64,000 nucleotides of DNA from positions 51,801 through 115,800 of the forward strand of contig CALDOK010000003.1 in the NCBI GenBank assembly GCA_937912125.1, written 5' to 3'. Shown here in pieces: positions 53,580-61,678 of this stretch; the stretch's first letter is position 1, and each line of letters starts with the position of its first letter. Below the pieces are notes generated by a model, which saw only the letters and a program-made list of their open reading frames with translations, searched no databases and was not told the DNA's origin. The DNA comes from an uncultured Pseudomonadota bacterium. Its GTDB lineage: Bacteria; Myxococcota_A; UBA796; JAFGLY01. The translations under genes and the position numbers were made by a program.

Positions 53580-55696
53580 CGGTCCTCCCCTCGGGCCAGA
53601 TAGACCAGACCCTGGGTGTCCTCGCCCGCGTAGATGGCGCTGAACAGCAGGTCCAGGCTCCCGCCTCCGTCCATGTCGGCTCCACCCGCCACCGCGCAGC
53701 CCAGGGCGTCGCCCGCCTCGGAGCCATCGATGATTAGGGGTGCGTCCTGCAGATCGAAGGAGCCCTCCACGGGACCGAGCAGCAGATAGGCCTGGCCCGA
53801 GGACTCCCCGACGGTGTCGTTGTAGCGGGCACCCAGGACCAGATCGCCGTGACCGTCGCCGTCGAGGTCCCCGGCCGACTCGACCTGGGTGATGGCGTCG
53901 CTCTCTCCCGCGCCGACGATGCGAGCTGACCAGACCTCGTGTACGTCGTCCTGGCCCACCGGGAGCTCGCCGACGACGAACAGGGTACCCGCGTTGATGC
54001 GCACGTAGTCGGCGTCCTGGCTCCCGATGACCAGATCGTCGAGCCCATCGCCGTCCAGATCGCCCCCATCGGCCACGGTCCGCCCCAGGTAGTCGCCCGA
54101 CCATGCGCCATGGATCTCGCTGTCCGGGTAGTGGCCCGCGTGCTGGACCGGCCCCTGGTACACCATCACCGAGCCCGAGTTGCTGTACTCGAGATCCGTG
54201 GTGATGGCCCCCACGGCGAGCTCGTCGACACCATCGCCGTCGAGATCCAGGGAGCACAGATCGTAGCCGAAGTAGCCGCCGCTGCTGTAGGGCTCGAGGG
54301 TCAGGGCCACCTCGGGCAGTGAGCCCCCGCTGTCCACGGGCCCGTCGAGTATGTAGACCGCACCGGCGCTCGCGCCCGCGCCGTCCGCCAGGTAGGCCCC
54401 GACCACCACATCAGGCCAGCCATCGCCGGTCAGGTCGCCCCCGCCGTCCAGTGCGTAGCCGGCGTAGTCGCCGGCCGCCTCGCCGGTGAACACCAGCGCC
54501 TCCTGACCCAGCTCGATCTCGCCCTCCACCAGGCCGCTCACCAGGTACACTGCGCCCGCGTCCGTACCTCCACGATCGTTGCAGTAGGCGGCCACGAGCA
54601 GCTCGGGCAGGCCGTCCCCATCCTGATCACCGGCGCTGCCCAGGGCGAGGGCCGTGTAGTCGCTGCTGGCCTCACCCAGCAGCTTGGCGCGCGCATCGGA
54701 CAGCTCCGCCGCGGCTGTGACCGGCCCGGCCACCAGATAGGCCGCGCCGGTGAAGTTGCTGGTGGTGTCGTCACCATGGGCCCCGATCAGGAGATCGTCC
54801 CAGCCGTCGCCGTCGACGTCCCCTACGATCGCCAGCGCCACCCCCGCGTAGTCTCCGTAGTCCTCACCTCTCAGTGTGATCTCGAATATCTCGGCCGCCA
54901 CAGCCGCCTGACCGTCGCAGTCCTGGTCCACCAGATCGTCAAGCTCATCCGCCCCCGGGTACACCGCGGCGTCTCCGTCGTCGCAGTCGTCGGACGATTC
55001 CAGGGTGTATGGATCCTCAGCCTCGCAGAGGCACAGCCCCTCACCACCGTAGCCATCGCCGTCCGCGTCCTCATAGAACTCCAGACAGGCCGAGGCGTCC
55101 ACCTCGTTTGCGTCGCCGTCGCAGTCGTCGTCCACCGAGGTCAGGCAGGTCTCCTCGGCGTCGGGGTTCACTCCCGGATCGCCGTCGTCGCAGTCACCAC
55201 CCTGGTCCACCCAGCCCTCCGGCGCCACGCAGGCAGGCCAGGTCCGAGCGCTGTCTCCCCAGCTGTCGTCGTCGTCATCGGCGTACCAGGTAGCGACGTC
55301 CACCGCGTTCTCGTCCACGCGACCGTCGCAGTCGTCGTCAATCCCGTTGCAGCGCTCATCCGCCCCGGGGTGGATGGAGGCGTCGCCCTCGTCGCAGTCG
55401 CCGCGCTCGCGGGTCCAGCCCGGCACCGCGTCGGCGCAGTGCTGGTCAGGGAACGCCGACAGCCCATAGCCGTCACCGTCCGCGTCCGGGTAGAACCAGT
55501 CCCCACCCGCCGCGTCTTCGTCCACGGCGCCATCACAATCGTCATCGACGCCGTTGCACTGCTCTGGCGCGGCAGGGTGGATGGTGTCATCGTGATCGTC
55601 ACAGTCACCCTGCAGGACGCCGAAGCCGTCGTGGTCTTGATCCTGGCTGGAGCTGCAGGCGGCGAGGAGGATGAAGGCTATCGAAGTCAGGGGCAC
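53576..55696 (-). CDS. B-type lipoprotein, copy B2 (GTG start)
   Basis: The best start is GTG 55696, giving 706 residues and a signal peptide LTSIAFILLAAC, then SSSQDQDHDGFGVLQGDCDD. Four MopE-like blocks (DCDDHDD, DCDEGDA, DCDDGDP and DCDDGDA, each with a paired NGxDDDCDG or similar) precede seven FG-GAP repeats from about residue 270. Two sites, YAGVALAIVGDVDGDGWDDL and TGDGWPDVVVGAYLADG, show the pattern. The start overlaps the end of A4 by 10 bases, the only junction without ATGA. The C-terminus ends YLARGEDR, and its stop overlaps A3. Confidence 0.78.
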   Translation of the reverse strand: MPLTSIAFILLAACSSSQDQDHDGFGVLQGDCDDHDDTIHPAAPEQCNGVDDDCDGAVDEDAAGGDWFYPDADGDGYGLSAFPDQHCADAVPGWTRERGDCDEGDASIHPGADERCNGIDDDCDGRVDENAVDVATWYADDDDDSWGDSARTWPACVAPEGWVDQGGDCDDGDPGVNPDAEETCLTSVDDDCDGDANEVDASACLEFYEDADGDGYGGEGLCLCEAEDPYTLESSDDCDDGDAAVYPGADELDDLVDQDCDGQAAVAAEIFEITLRGEDYGDYAGVALAIVGDVDGDGWDDLLIGAHGDDTTSNFTGAAYLVAGPVTAAAELSDARAKLLGEASSDYTALALGSAGDQDGDGLPELLVAAYCNDRGGTDAGAVYLVSGLVEGEIELGQEALVFTGEAAGDYAGYALDGGGDLTGDGWPDVVVGAYLADGAGASAGAVYILDGPVDSGGSLPEVALTLEPYSSGGYFGYDLCSLDLDGDGVDELAVGAITTDLEYSNSGSVMVYQGPVQHAGHYPDSEIHGAWSGDYLGRTVADGGDLDGDGLDDLVIGSQDADYVRINAGTLFVVGELPVGQDDVHEVWSARIVGAGESDAITQVESAGDLDGDGHGDLVLGARYNDTVGESSGQAYLLLGPVEGSFDLQDAPLIIDGSEAGDALGCAVAGGADMDGGGSLDLLFSAIYAGEDTQGLVYLARGEDR

Positions 55697-57606
55697 AGGC
55701 CCTCCTGGATGACCACGGTGTTGTTGTCTTCGTGGCACTCAGGGATCCCGTCACCCTCGTCGACGATGACGGTGAGGGTTCGGGGTGACACATTCGACAC
55801 ATCCAGCCGAAAGACCAGGGTCTCGCTGGCACCACCCGAGGAGATGCTGCCGGTGGTGGAAGCGGTGTCCATCAGGAGGTCATCTCCATAGACGGCCACC
55901 GAGATGTCTGTGTCGATGGCGCCCAGGCCGCCGTTGCCCACTTGCATCGCCAACTGGAGGATGCCCTGGTCACACTCCAAGGCGCACAGGTCCACGAACA
56001 GTGGAAGCGGATCAGGGGAGGCAGAGGCGAACGCGGGGGTGATATCCCCGGAGCGGAAGTTGTTGTAGGCGGGCCAGTTGGGAACAGGTACCGCTGGGAT
56101 CGTGAGATCGTCGTTGACGTTGACGATGTTGTAGCTGGCTTGGTTCCAGACCTGGCGGCCCGCGACCCAGCTGTGGTCGTGGTCGCCAACCACGAAGACC
56201 CCGTTGTAGTCGGCCACCACGATCTCCACCTCGCCGTCGCCGTCCACATCGACGATGGTGGGGTACTCGTTGACGGTCTGGGAGACATGGGTCGAGTCGC
56301 GCAGGCGCACTTCACCCGTGTGGCCCTGGTAGATCCAGAGATCCTCCTCGTCCGCGTAGACCACCTCGGCGTAGCCGTCAGCCTCGAAGTCGAACACCGA
56401 GGAGCCGGTCGAGGAGCTCGACACGTCCTGCACCTGCTCGCTCCACAGCCAGCTGCCATCCGTCTCATACACGTAGTAGACGCCGTAGGACGCCACGCCG
56501 ATCTCGGGCTCCCCGTCGCCGTCATAGTCGGCGATGGTTGGGGGGCCCCCATAGCCACCGTCGATCAGCTCCCACTGCTCGTCGATCCAACAGTCCGGAT
56601 CGAAGATGCGCACCCAGCCGTTTCCGGTGGTCACGATCTCGGGCGCCCCGTCCCCATCCAGATCCGCCACCGCCGGGTAGCCGTCGGCGTACCCCGTGAT
56701 GCAGATGCTGTTGCCATCCAGGTCGTACAGTGAGTTGCCCGCCACGATCTCCTGCTGGCCGTCACCGTCGAGATCGATGGGGAAGCTGTGGTAGCCGGAG
56801 TTTCCGTAGGTGGTGTAGCTGCCAGATCCGTACTCCCCAGAGGCCCGCAGGGCGCCTGTGGCGGCATCGAAGATGTTGCGTCCGCAGACGATCTCCACCA
56901 CACCATCGCCCTCGAGATCCGCGAAGGCCGGCGCGTTGTTGCCGTCGTACAAGGCCACCTCGGTGTTCACCCAGCGGATGGTGCCGTCAGCGTCCACCAT
57001 GGCCATGCGAGGGGTCGTGCCGTCAGTCAGGGTGGTGGCCAGCTCGGGCACGCCGTCGCCGTCCACTTCCGCCAGGGAGACCCCCGCGACGAAGATCGGC
57101 TGCCAGGTCACGCCCTCCCACTCCTGTTCTTTCAGGCTCCAGTGGACCCGAGAGCCATCGCCAGACAGCAAACGAAGCACTCCTTCGTGGCGAATGTTTG
57201 TCTCTGTGTAGAAGGTCAGAGCGATGTCGGGGATGTCGTCCGCGTCCACGTCGCCGTCGCCGTCGTCGTCGGTCATCTGTCCCACCACGGGGGTCACCAC
57301 GGACTTGTGGAAGTCCTCGTGTTCCTCGAAGCTGTCGATCCACCACTCCACCACCGGCCGGAAGCTGCCGGTCTCGGGCTCCCAGAGGCAGCTCTCGTCC
57401 ACCGACGCCTGCCCCTCGGGCCAGGGACCTTCCTCACAGACTACCGGGGGCTGGGTGTCGACGGGGGGCTGGGTGTCCACCCACTGAGTGTCCACGAAGG
57501 GGGGCTCGCTGTCGGGTGGTGCGGGCTCGGGCAGCTCGATGATGTTCACGCCGTAGTCGGTGCACGCGGACGCCAGAATGCCGAGCAGTACAGCCGAGAG
57601 CTTCAT
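55687..57606 (-). CDS. A-type lipoprotein, copy A4
   Basis: The 639-residue protein begins MKLSAVLLGILASAC with lipidation at Cys15, then TDYGVNIIELPEP. It shares with A2 the linker DTQWVDTQPPVDTQPP. The propeller has ADLEGDGVVEIVCGRNIF, VADLDGDGAPEIVTTGNGWV and DVDGDGEVEIVVADYNG loops, and the CARDB-like domain ends CHEDNNTVVIQEGLCP. Its ATG overlaps the B3 stop by four bases. A2 and A4 are more alike to each other than to the A3 between them, which suggests duplication of a B-A-B-A unit or gene conversion rather than simple one-by-one duplication. Confidence 0.78.
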   Translation of the reverse strand: MKLSAVLLGILASACTDYGVNIIELPEPAPPDSEPPFVDTQWVDTQPPVDTQPPVVCEEGPWPEGQASVDESCLWEPETGSFRPVVEWWIDSFEEHEDFHKSVVTPVVGQMTDDDGDGDVDADDIPDIALTFYTETNIRHEGVLRLLSGDGSRVHWSLKEQEWEGVTWQPIFVAGVSLAEVDGDGVPELATTLTDGTTPRMAMVDADGTIRWVNTEVALYDGNNAPAFADLEGDGVVEIVCGRNIFDAATGALRASGEYGSGSYTTYGNSGYHSFPIDLDGDGQQEIVAGNSLYDLDGNSICITGYADGYPAVADLDGDGAPEIVTTGNGWVRIFDPDCWIDEQWELIDGGYGGPPTIADYDGDGEPEIGVASYGVYYVYETDGSWLWSEQVQDVSSSSTGSSVFDFEADGYAEVVYADEEDLWIYQGHTGEVRLRDSTHVSQTVNEYPTIVDVDGDGEVEIVVADYNGVFVVGDHDHSWVAGRQVWNQASYNIVNVNDDLTIPAVPVPNWPAYNNFRSGDITPAFASASPDPLPLFVDLCALECDQGILQLAMQVGNGGLGAIDTDISVAVYGDDLLMDTASTTGSISSGGASETLVFRLDVSNVSPRTLTVIVDEGDGIPECHEDNNTVVIQEGLCP

Positions 57607-59726
57607 GGTTCCCTCCCGAACACCACGTAGACGCCACCCACGTCATCTTCGCCGTAGTAGCGCGAGCCCAGCAGGAGATCCCCGACACCATCACCGTTCA
57701 GATCACCGGCACGGGACACGGATGTACCCAGAGCTTCGGTCTCTTCCTGTGCGACGAAGGCCAGGTCCGCGTCCGTCTGTAGATCGATGTTGCCGGTGAT
57801 CGGACCGAGCAGGAGCCAGGCCCCGCCGGAGTCTTCGCCCAGCTCGCCGTCGTGGTAGCGCGCGCCGATGATCACGTCGTCGAAGCCATCCGCGTTGACG
57901 TCCCCAGCTCCCTCCACCACATGGATCTCGTCGGACACCTCTGCGCCGACGATGCGCGCGGCCTGGACATCGCCCACGGATCGACGACCCCAGACCGGGC
58001 CGGGAACCACGTAGACCACCCCCGCGTTGTATCGGATGAAGTCCGCGTAGATGCCGCCTCCCAGGAGGTCGTCGTAACCGTCGCCGTCGATGTCGCCCCC
58101 ATCTGCCACCCAGTAGCCGAGGCGATCGTAGTCGGTCTCTCCGTAGATCTCCGTGTCGGGCTCGCCGTAGCCGGCGTCCAGGGGACCCTGGTAGACCAGG
58201 AGCGAACCGGTGTTTGTGAACTCGATGTCGTCCTCCGGCGCCCCCACCAGCAGCTCGCGATAGCCATCGCCATCCACGTCACCGCCGATGGCCACGCTGT
58301 AGCCCTCGAGATCTCCGTATTCCCCCTGAAGCAGCAGGTAGGCTTCATCCAGACTGGCCGACGCGGTCACCGGCCCCTGGACCACGTAGACCGTGCCGCC
58401 GTTGGTGGTGACCTTGTCGCTCGTGTAGCTGCCCATCACCAGGTCGGGCCAGCCGTTGCCTGTCAGGTCATGGCCTCCGTCGATGGTCCAGCCGACCCCG
58501 CCTCCCGCCTCGGTACACCACAGTAGGTGGGCTTCCTCGGCCAGAGACACAGCGCCCGTGACCAGGCCTCCAATCACATAGACACCACCAGCGTTGCTGC
58601 CGCCCGTGTCCAGGTTCATGGCACCGATGGCGATGTCGCCCAGCCCGTCCCCATCCTGATCGCCGGCCCCCGCGACGGAGTAGCCGGCGTAGTCGCCGGT
58701 GCTCTCGCCTTCGAACCGAGCCTGAGCGTCTGCCAGGGCCATGCTGGCGGTGACGGGCCCGCGCACCAGGTACACCGATCCCGACGCGCTGCCGTTGTTG
58801 TCGTCCCCCCACGCCCCCACCAGGATGTCATCCCAGCCATCGCCGTCGACATCCCCTACGGCAGCCAGAGAGCTGCTGGGCACGTCCAGGTACGCCTCCC
58901 CATGGAGCACCACGTCCACGGCGGCCACCGGGTAGCGCACCTGGCCGTCACAGTCGTCGTCTACCCAGTCGTCCACCTCCGTGGCTCCTGGGAACACGTC
59001 GGGGTTTCCATCATCGCAGTCCTCGGAGCTGTCGAGGGTGAAGGGCTCTTCGGGCTCGCACAGGCAGCTGCCCGCGCCGCCGTAGCCGTCCCCGTCGGCG
59101 TCCTCGTACCACTCCTCGCAGTCTGCAGCCTCGGGATCGTTGACCAGGCCATCGCAGTCGTCGTCCCTGTCTGTCCAGCAGAACTCCTCGGCATCCGGGT
59201 TCACGCTGGGATCGCCGTCGTCGCAGTCGCCCCCCACGGGCACCCAGCCATCGGGCTGTTCACAGGCCGGCCAGGACCGATCGTCATCCCCCCAGCCGTC
59301 CAGGTCATCATCGGCGTACCAGGTCGCAGCATCGACCGCACCTTCGTCGATGCGGCCGTCGCAGTCGTCGTCGCTGCCGTTGCAGAGCTCGTCGGCACCC
59401 GGGTGCACGTCCCCATCGTAGTCGGCACAGTCCCCGCGCAGAGGTGCCCAACCGTCCACAGCCTCGGCGCAGAACTGGTCGGCGTAGGCCGCGAGCCCAT
59501 AGCCGTCGCCGTCCGCGTCCACGTAGAACCACTCGCCCCCCACCGCCTCGTCGTCCACCTCTCCGTTGCAGTTGTCGTCCACACCGTTGCACTGTTCGGG
59601 CGCCGCCGGGTGGATGGTGTCGTCGTGATCGTCACAGTCGCCTTGCAGCACGCCGAAGCCGTCGTGATCCTGGTCCTGGCTGGAGCTGCAGGCGGTGATC
59701 GCGATGGTGATGGCGAACCACCTCAT
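57603..59726 (-). CDS. B-type lipoprotein, copy B3
   Basis: The 707-residue protein starts at ATG 59726 (MRWFAITIAITAC, lipidated Cys13), then SSSQDQDHDGFGVLQGDCDD. Four MopE-like blocks are followed by seven FG-GAP repeats including ADGGDIDGDGYDDLLGGGIY and AGDLNGDGVGDLLLGSRYY. It ends VFGREP. Its N-terminus is nearly identical at DNA level to B1 and B2, for example around 59640-59690 versus 51580-51625. It overlaps A5 upstream and A4 downstream by four bases each. Confidence 0.78.
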   Translation of the reverse strand: MRWFAITIAITACSSSQDQDHDGFGVLQGDCDDHDDTIHPAAPEQCNGVDDNCNGEVDDEAVGGEWFYVDADGDGYGLAAYADQFCAEAVDGWAPLRGDCADYDGDVHPGADELCNGSDDDCDGRIDEGAVDAATWYADDDLDGWGDDDRSWPACEQPDGWVPVGGDCDDGDPSVNPDAEEFCWTDRDDDCDGLVNDPEAADCEEWYEDADGDGYGGAGSCLCEPEEPFTLDSSEDCDDGNPDVFPGATEVDDWVDDDCDGQVRYPVAAVDVVLHGEAYLDVPSSSLAAVGDVDGDGWDDILVGAWGDDNNGSASGSVYLVRGPVTASMALADAQARFEGESTGDYAGYSVAGAGDQDGDGLGDIAIGAMNLDTGGSNAGGVYVIGGLVTGAVSLAEEAHLLWCTEAGGGVGWTIDGGHDLTGNGWPDLVMGSYTSDKVTTNGGTVYVVQGPVTASASLDEAYLLLQGEYGDLEGYSVAIGGDVDGDGYRELLVGAPEDDIEFTNTGSLLVYQGPLDAGYGEPDTEIYGETDYDRLGYWVADGGDIDGDGYDDLLGGGIYADFIRYNAGVVYVVPGPVWGRRSVGDVQAARIVGAEVSDEIHVVEGAGDVNADGFDDVIIGARYHDGELGEDSGGAWLLLGPITGNIDLQTDADLAFVAQEETEALGTSVSRAGDLNGDGVGDLLLGSRYYGEDDVGGVYVVFGREP

Positions 59727-61678
59727 GGACACAGCCCCTCCACGATGATCAGCTCGTTGTTGTCCTCGCTGCACTCGGTGAGCAGGCCCGCGCCCGTGCC
59801 GTCGTCGTCCGCCACCAGCACCAGGCGACCCTCGGGGAAAGCGGCGGCAGGCAGCTCCAGCACCATGCCCGGGTTGGTGCGGCCCGAGGCGATGGGGGTG
59901 GTGCTGGGCTCCACATGCACCAGGGTGCGCTGCTCGCCCTCGAGGGCGTAGACCGCCAGGGGCACGCCCGCGGCCACGGAGGCCAGGCCCTGGTTGCCGA
60001 GCTGGACCACCAGCTGCAGGGTGCCCTGGTCGCACTCCTCGGTGCAGACGTCCACCAGCACCGGCACCATGTCCGGCGCGGTGGCGCCCAGGTTGGGGGT
60101 GATGTCACCGCTGCGGAAGGTGTTGTGCTCGGGCCAGTTGGGCAGGGTGGGGGACGGGATGCTCAAGTCGTCGTTGACGTTGCTGATGTGGTAGGCGTGC
60201 TGGTTCCAGACCTGGCGGGCGGGGACCCAGCTGTGGTCGGCGTCGCCGATGGCGTACAGGCCGTCGTAGTTCGGGACCACGATCTCCACCTCGCCGTCAC
60301 CGTCCACATCCGCGATCACAGGGTACTCGTTGCCGGTCCAGGAGCTGTGGGTGTCATCCTCGAGGCGCACCTCGCCGGTGGCGCCCTGGAAGACCCACAG
60401 CACGTCGTGGTCGGCGTAGACCACCTCGGCGTAGCCGTCCCCCTCGAAGTCGTAGACCGAGGAGCCGGTGACGTCCGAGCCGTCGTTCACCACACGGGTC
60501 CACAGCAGCGTGCCATCACGCTCGTAGACCGTGTACAGGTCATCCGAAGCGATGCCGATCTCGGGCTCGGTGTCGCCGTCGAAGTCCGCGATGGTGGCTG
60601 GCCCACCGAGCCCACCGCCGAGCACTTCCCACTCGACCAGCAGGCGACAGTCGCCGTCGAAGATGCGCACCCACCCGTTGCCCGTGACCACCATCTCGCC
60701 CTGTCCGTCACCGTCGAGGTCGGCAGCGGCCGGGTAGCCGTCAGAGTAGCCTGTGATGCACAAGTTCACGGCGTCGTGGTCGTAGATGGCACAGCCTGCG
60801 AGCAGCTCGTGGTATCCGTCGCCGTCGAGGTCCATCGTCACCGTCAGGGGGCCCAGGTCGCCGTGGCTGCCCGAGCCAATACAGCTGTCGTAGATGCCTT
60901 CACCATGCAGGGAGCCATCCTCCCCATTGTAGATGTCATGGCCGAACACGACCTCGATGGTCCCATCTGAGTCCAGATCTGCGACGGAGACCGCGCCCCA
61001 GTCGCAGGGGACCGTGGTCTCGAGATTGACCCACTGAGGGGCACCGCGCGGATCGAAGGCCGCCATGTGACAGCTGGATTCGTCACTGGCCACCAACAGG
61101 ATCTCCGGCTCACCGTCCTGATCGACATCCCCCAGGGCCGGGCTGACGAGGAGGTAGGGGGTCAGGGTCGTTCCCTCCCAGTCGAACTGGTAGACCGACC
61201 AGTGCACCGAAGTTCCGTTGCCAGACAGCAACCGGAGCACCCCATCGAGGTTGTGTTGGGTGCTGATTCCCTGGTTCCCAGCGTCCTCCTGGAACACGAC
61301 CGCCAGGTCCGGGATGTCGTCAGCGTCCACAGCCCCATCACCATTGTCGTCGGTGAGCTGACCGACGGTGGGGGTGGTGTAGATCACGACCCACGCCGGG
61401 AAGTCCTCGAAGCTGTCATAACGCCACTCGATCACGGGTTCGAAACCGCCCAGCTCAGCGCTGAAGGCGCATCCCTCGTCCACTCCGACAGTGGACGCGC
61501 CCCAGATCCGATCGACGCACTCGAGCGGAGGCTCGGTGTCCTGTGGAGGCTCGGTGTCCAGCACCCTCGAGTCCCCCGAGTCATCGCCGTGGTCGGGGAT
61601 GAGGTCGAAGGGATCGACCCCGTACTCGGTGCAGGTGCCGCCAAGCAGCAGCGGCATCGCGATCAGCAGCCTGCTCAT
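59723..61678 (-). CDS. A-type lipoprotein, copy A5 (most divergent of the array)
   Basis: The 651-residue protein begins MSRLLIAMPLLLGGTC with lipidation at Cys16 and TEYGVD. The linker is GDSRVLDTEPPQDTEPP-like. Propeller loops read VADLDSDGTIEVVFGHDIY, AADLDGDGQGEMVVTGNGWV and DVDGDGEVEIVVPNYDG. The block WNQHAYHISNVNDDLSIP corresponds to the motif in the other copies but with changes, and the CARDB-like domain ends CSEDNNELIIVEGLCP. It is the first A gene in the array and the most diverged, so A2-A4 probably arose later by tandem duplication. The ATG overlaps the B4 stop by four bases. Confidence 0.77.
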   Translation of the reverse strand: MSRLLIAMPLLLGGTCTEYGVDPFDLIPDHGDDSGDSRVLDTEPPQDTEPPLECVDRIWGASTVGVDEGCAFSAELGGFEPVIEWRYDSFEDFPAWVVIYTTPTVGQLTDDNGDGAVDADDIPDLAVVFQEDAGNQGISTQHNLDGVLRLLSGNGTSVHWSVYQFDWEGTTLTPYLLVSPALGDVDQDGEPEILLVASDESSCHMAAFDPRGAPQWVNLETTVPCDWGAVSVADLDSDGTIEVVFGHDIYNGEDGSLHGEGIYDSCIGSGSHGDLGPLTVTMDLDGDGYHELLAGCAIYDHDAVNLCITGYSDGYPAAADLDGDGQGEMVVTGNGWVRIFDGDCRLLVEWEVLGGGLGGPATIADFDGDTEPEIGIASDDLYTVYERDGTLLWTRVVNDGSDVTGSSVYDFEGDGYAEVVYADHDVLWVFQGATGEVRLEDDTHSSWTGNEYPVIADVDGDGEVEIVVPNYDGLYAIGDADHSWVPARQVWNQHAYHISNVNDDLSIPSPTLPNWPEHNTFRSGDITPNLGATAPDMVPVLVDVCTEECDQGTLQLVVQLGNQGLASVAAGVPLAVYALEGEQRTLVHVEPSTTPIASGRTNPGMVLELPAAAFPEGRLVLVADDDGTGAGLLTECSEDNNELIIVEGLCP

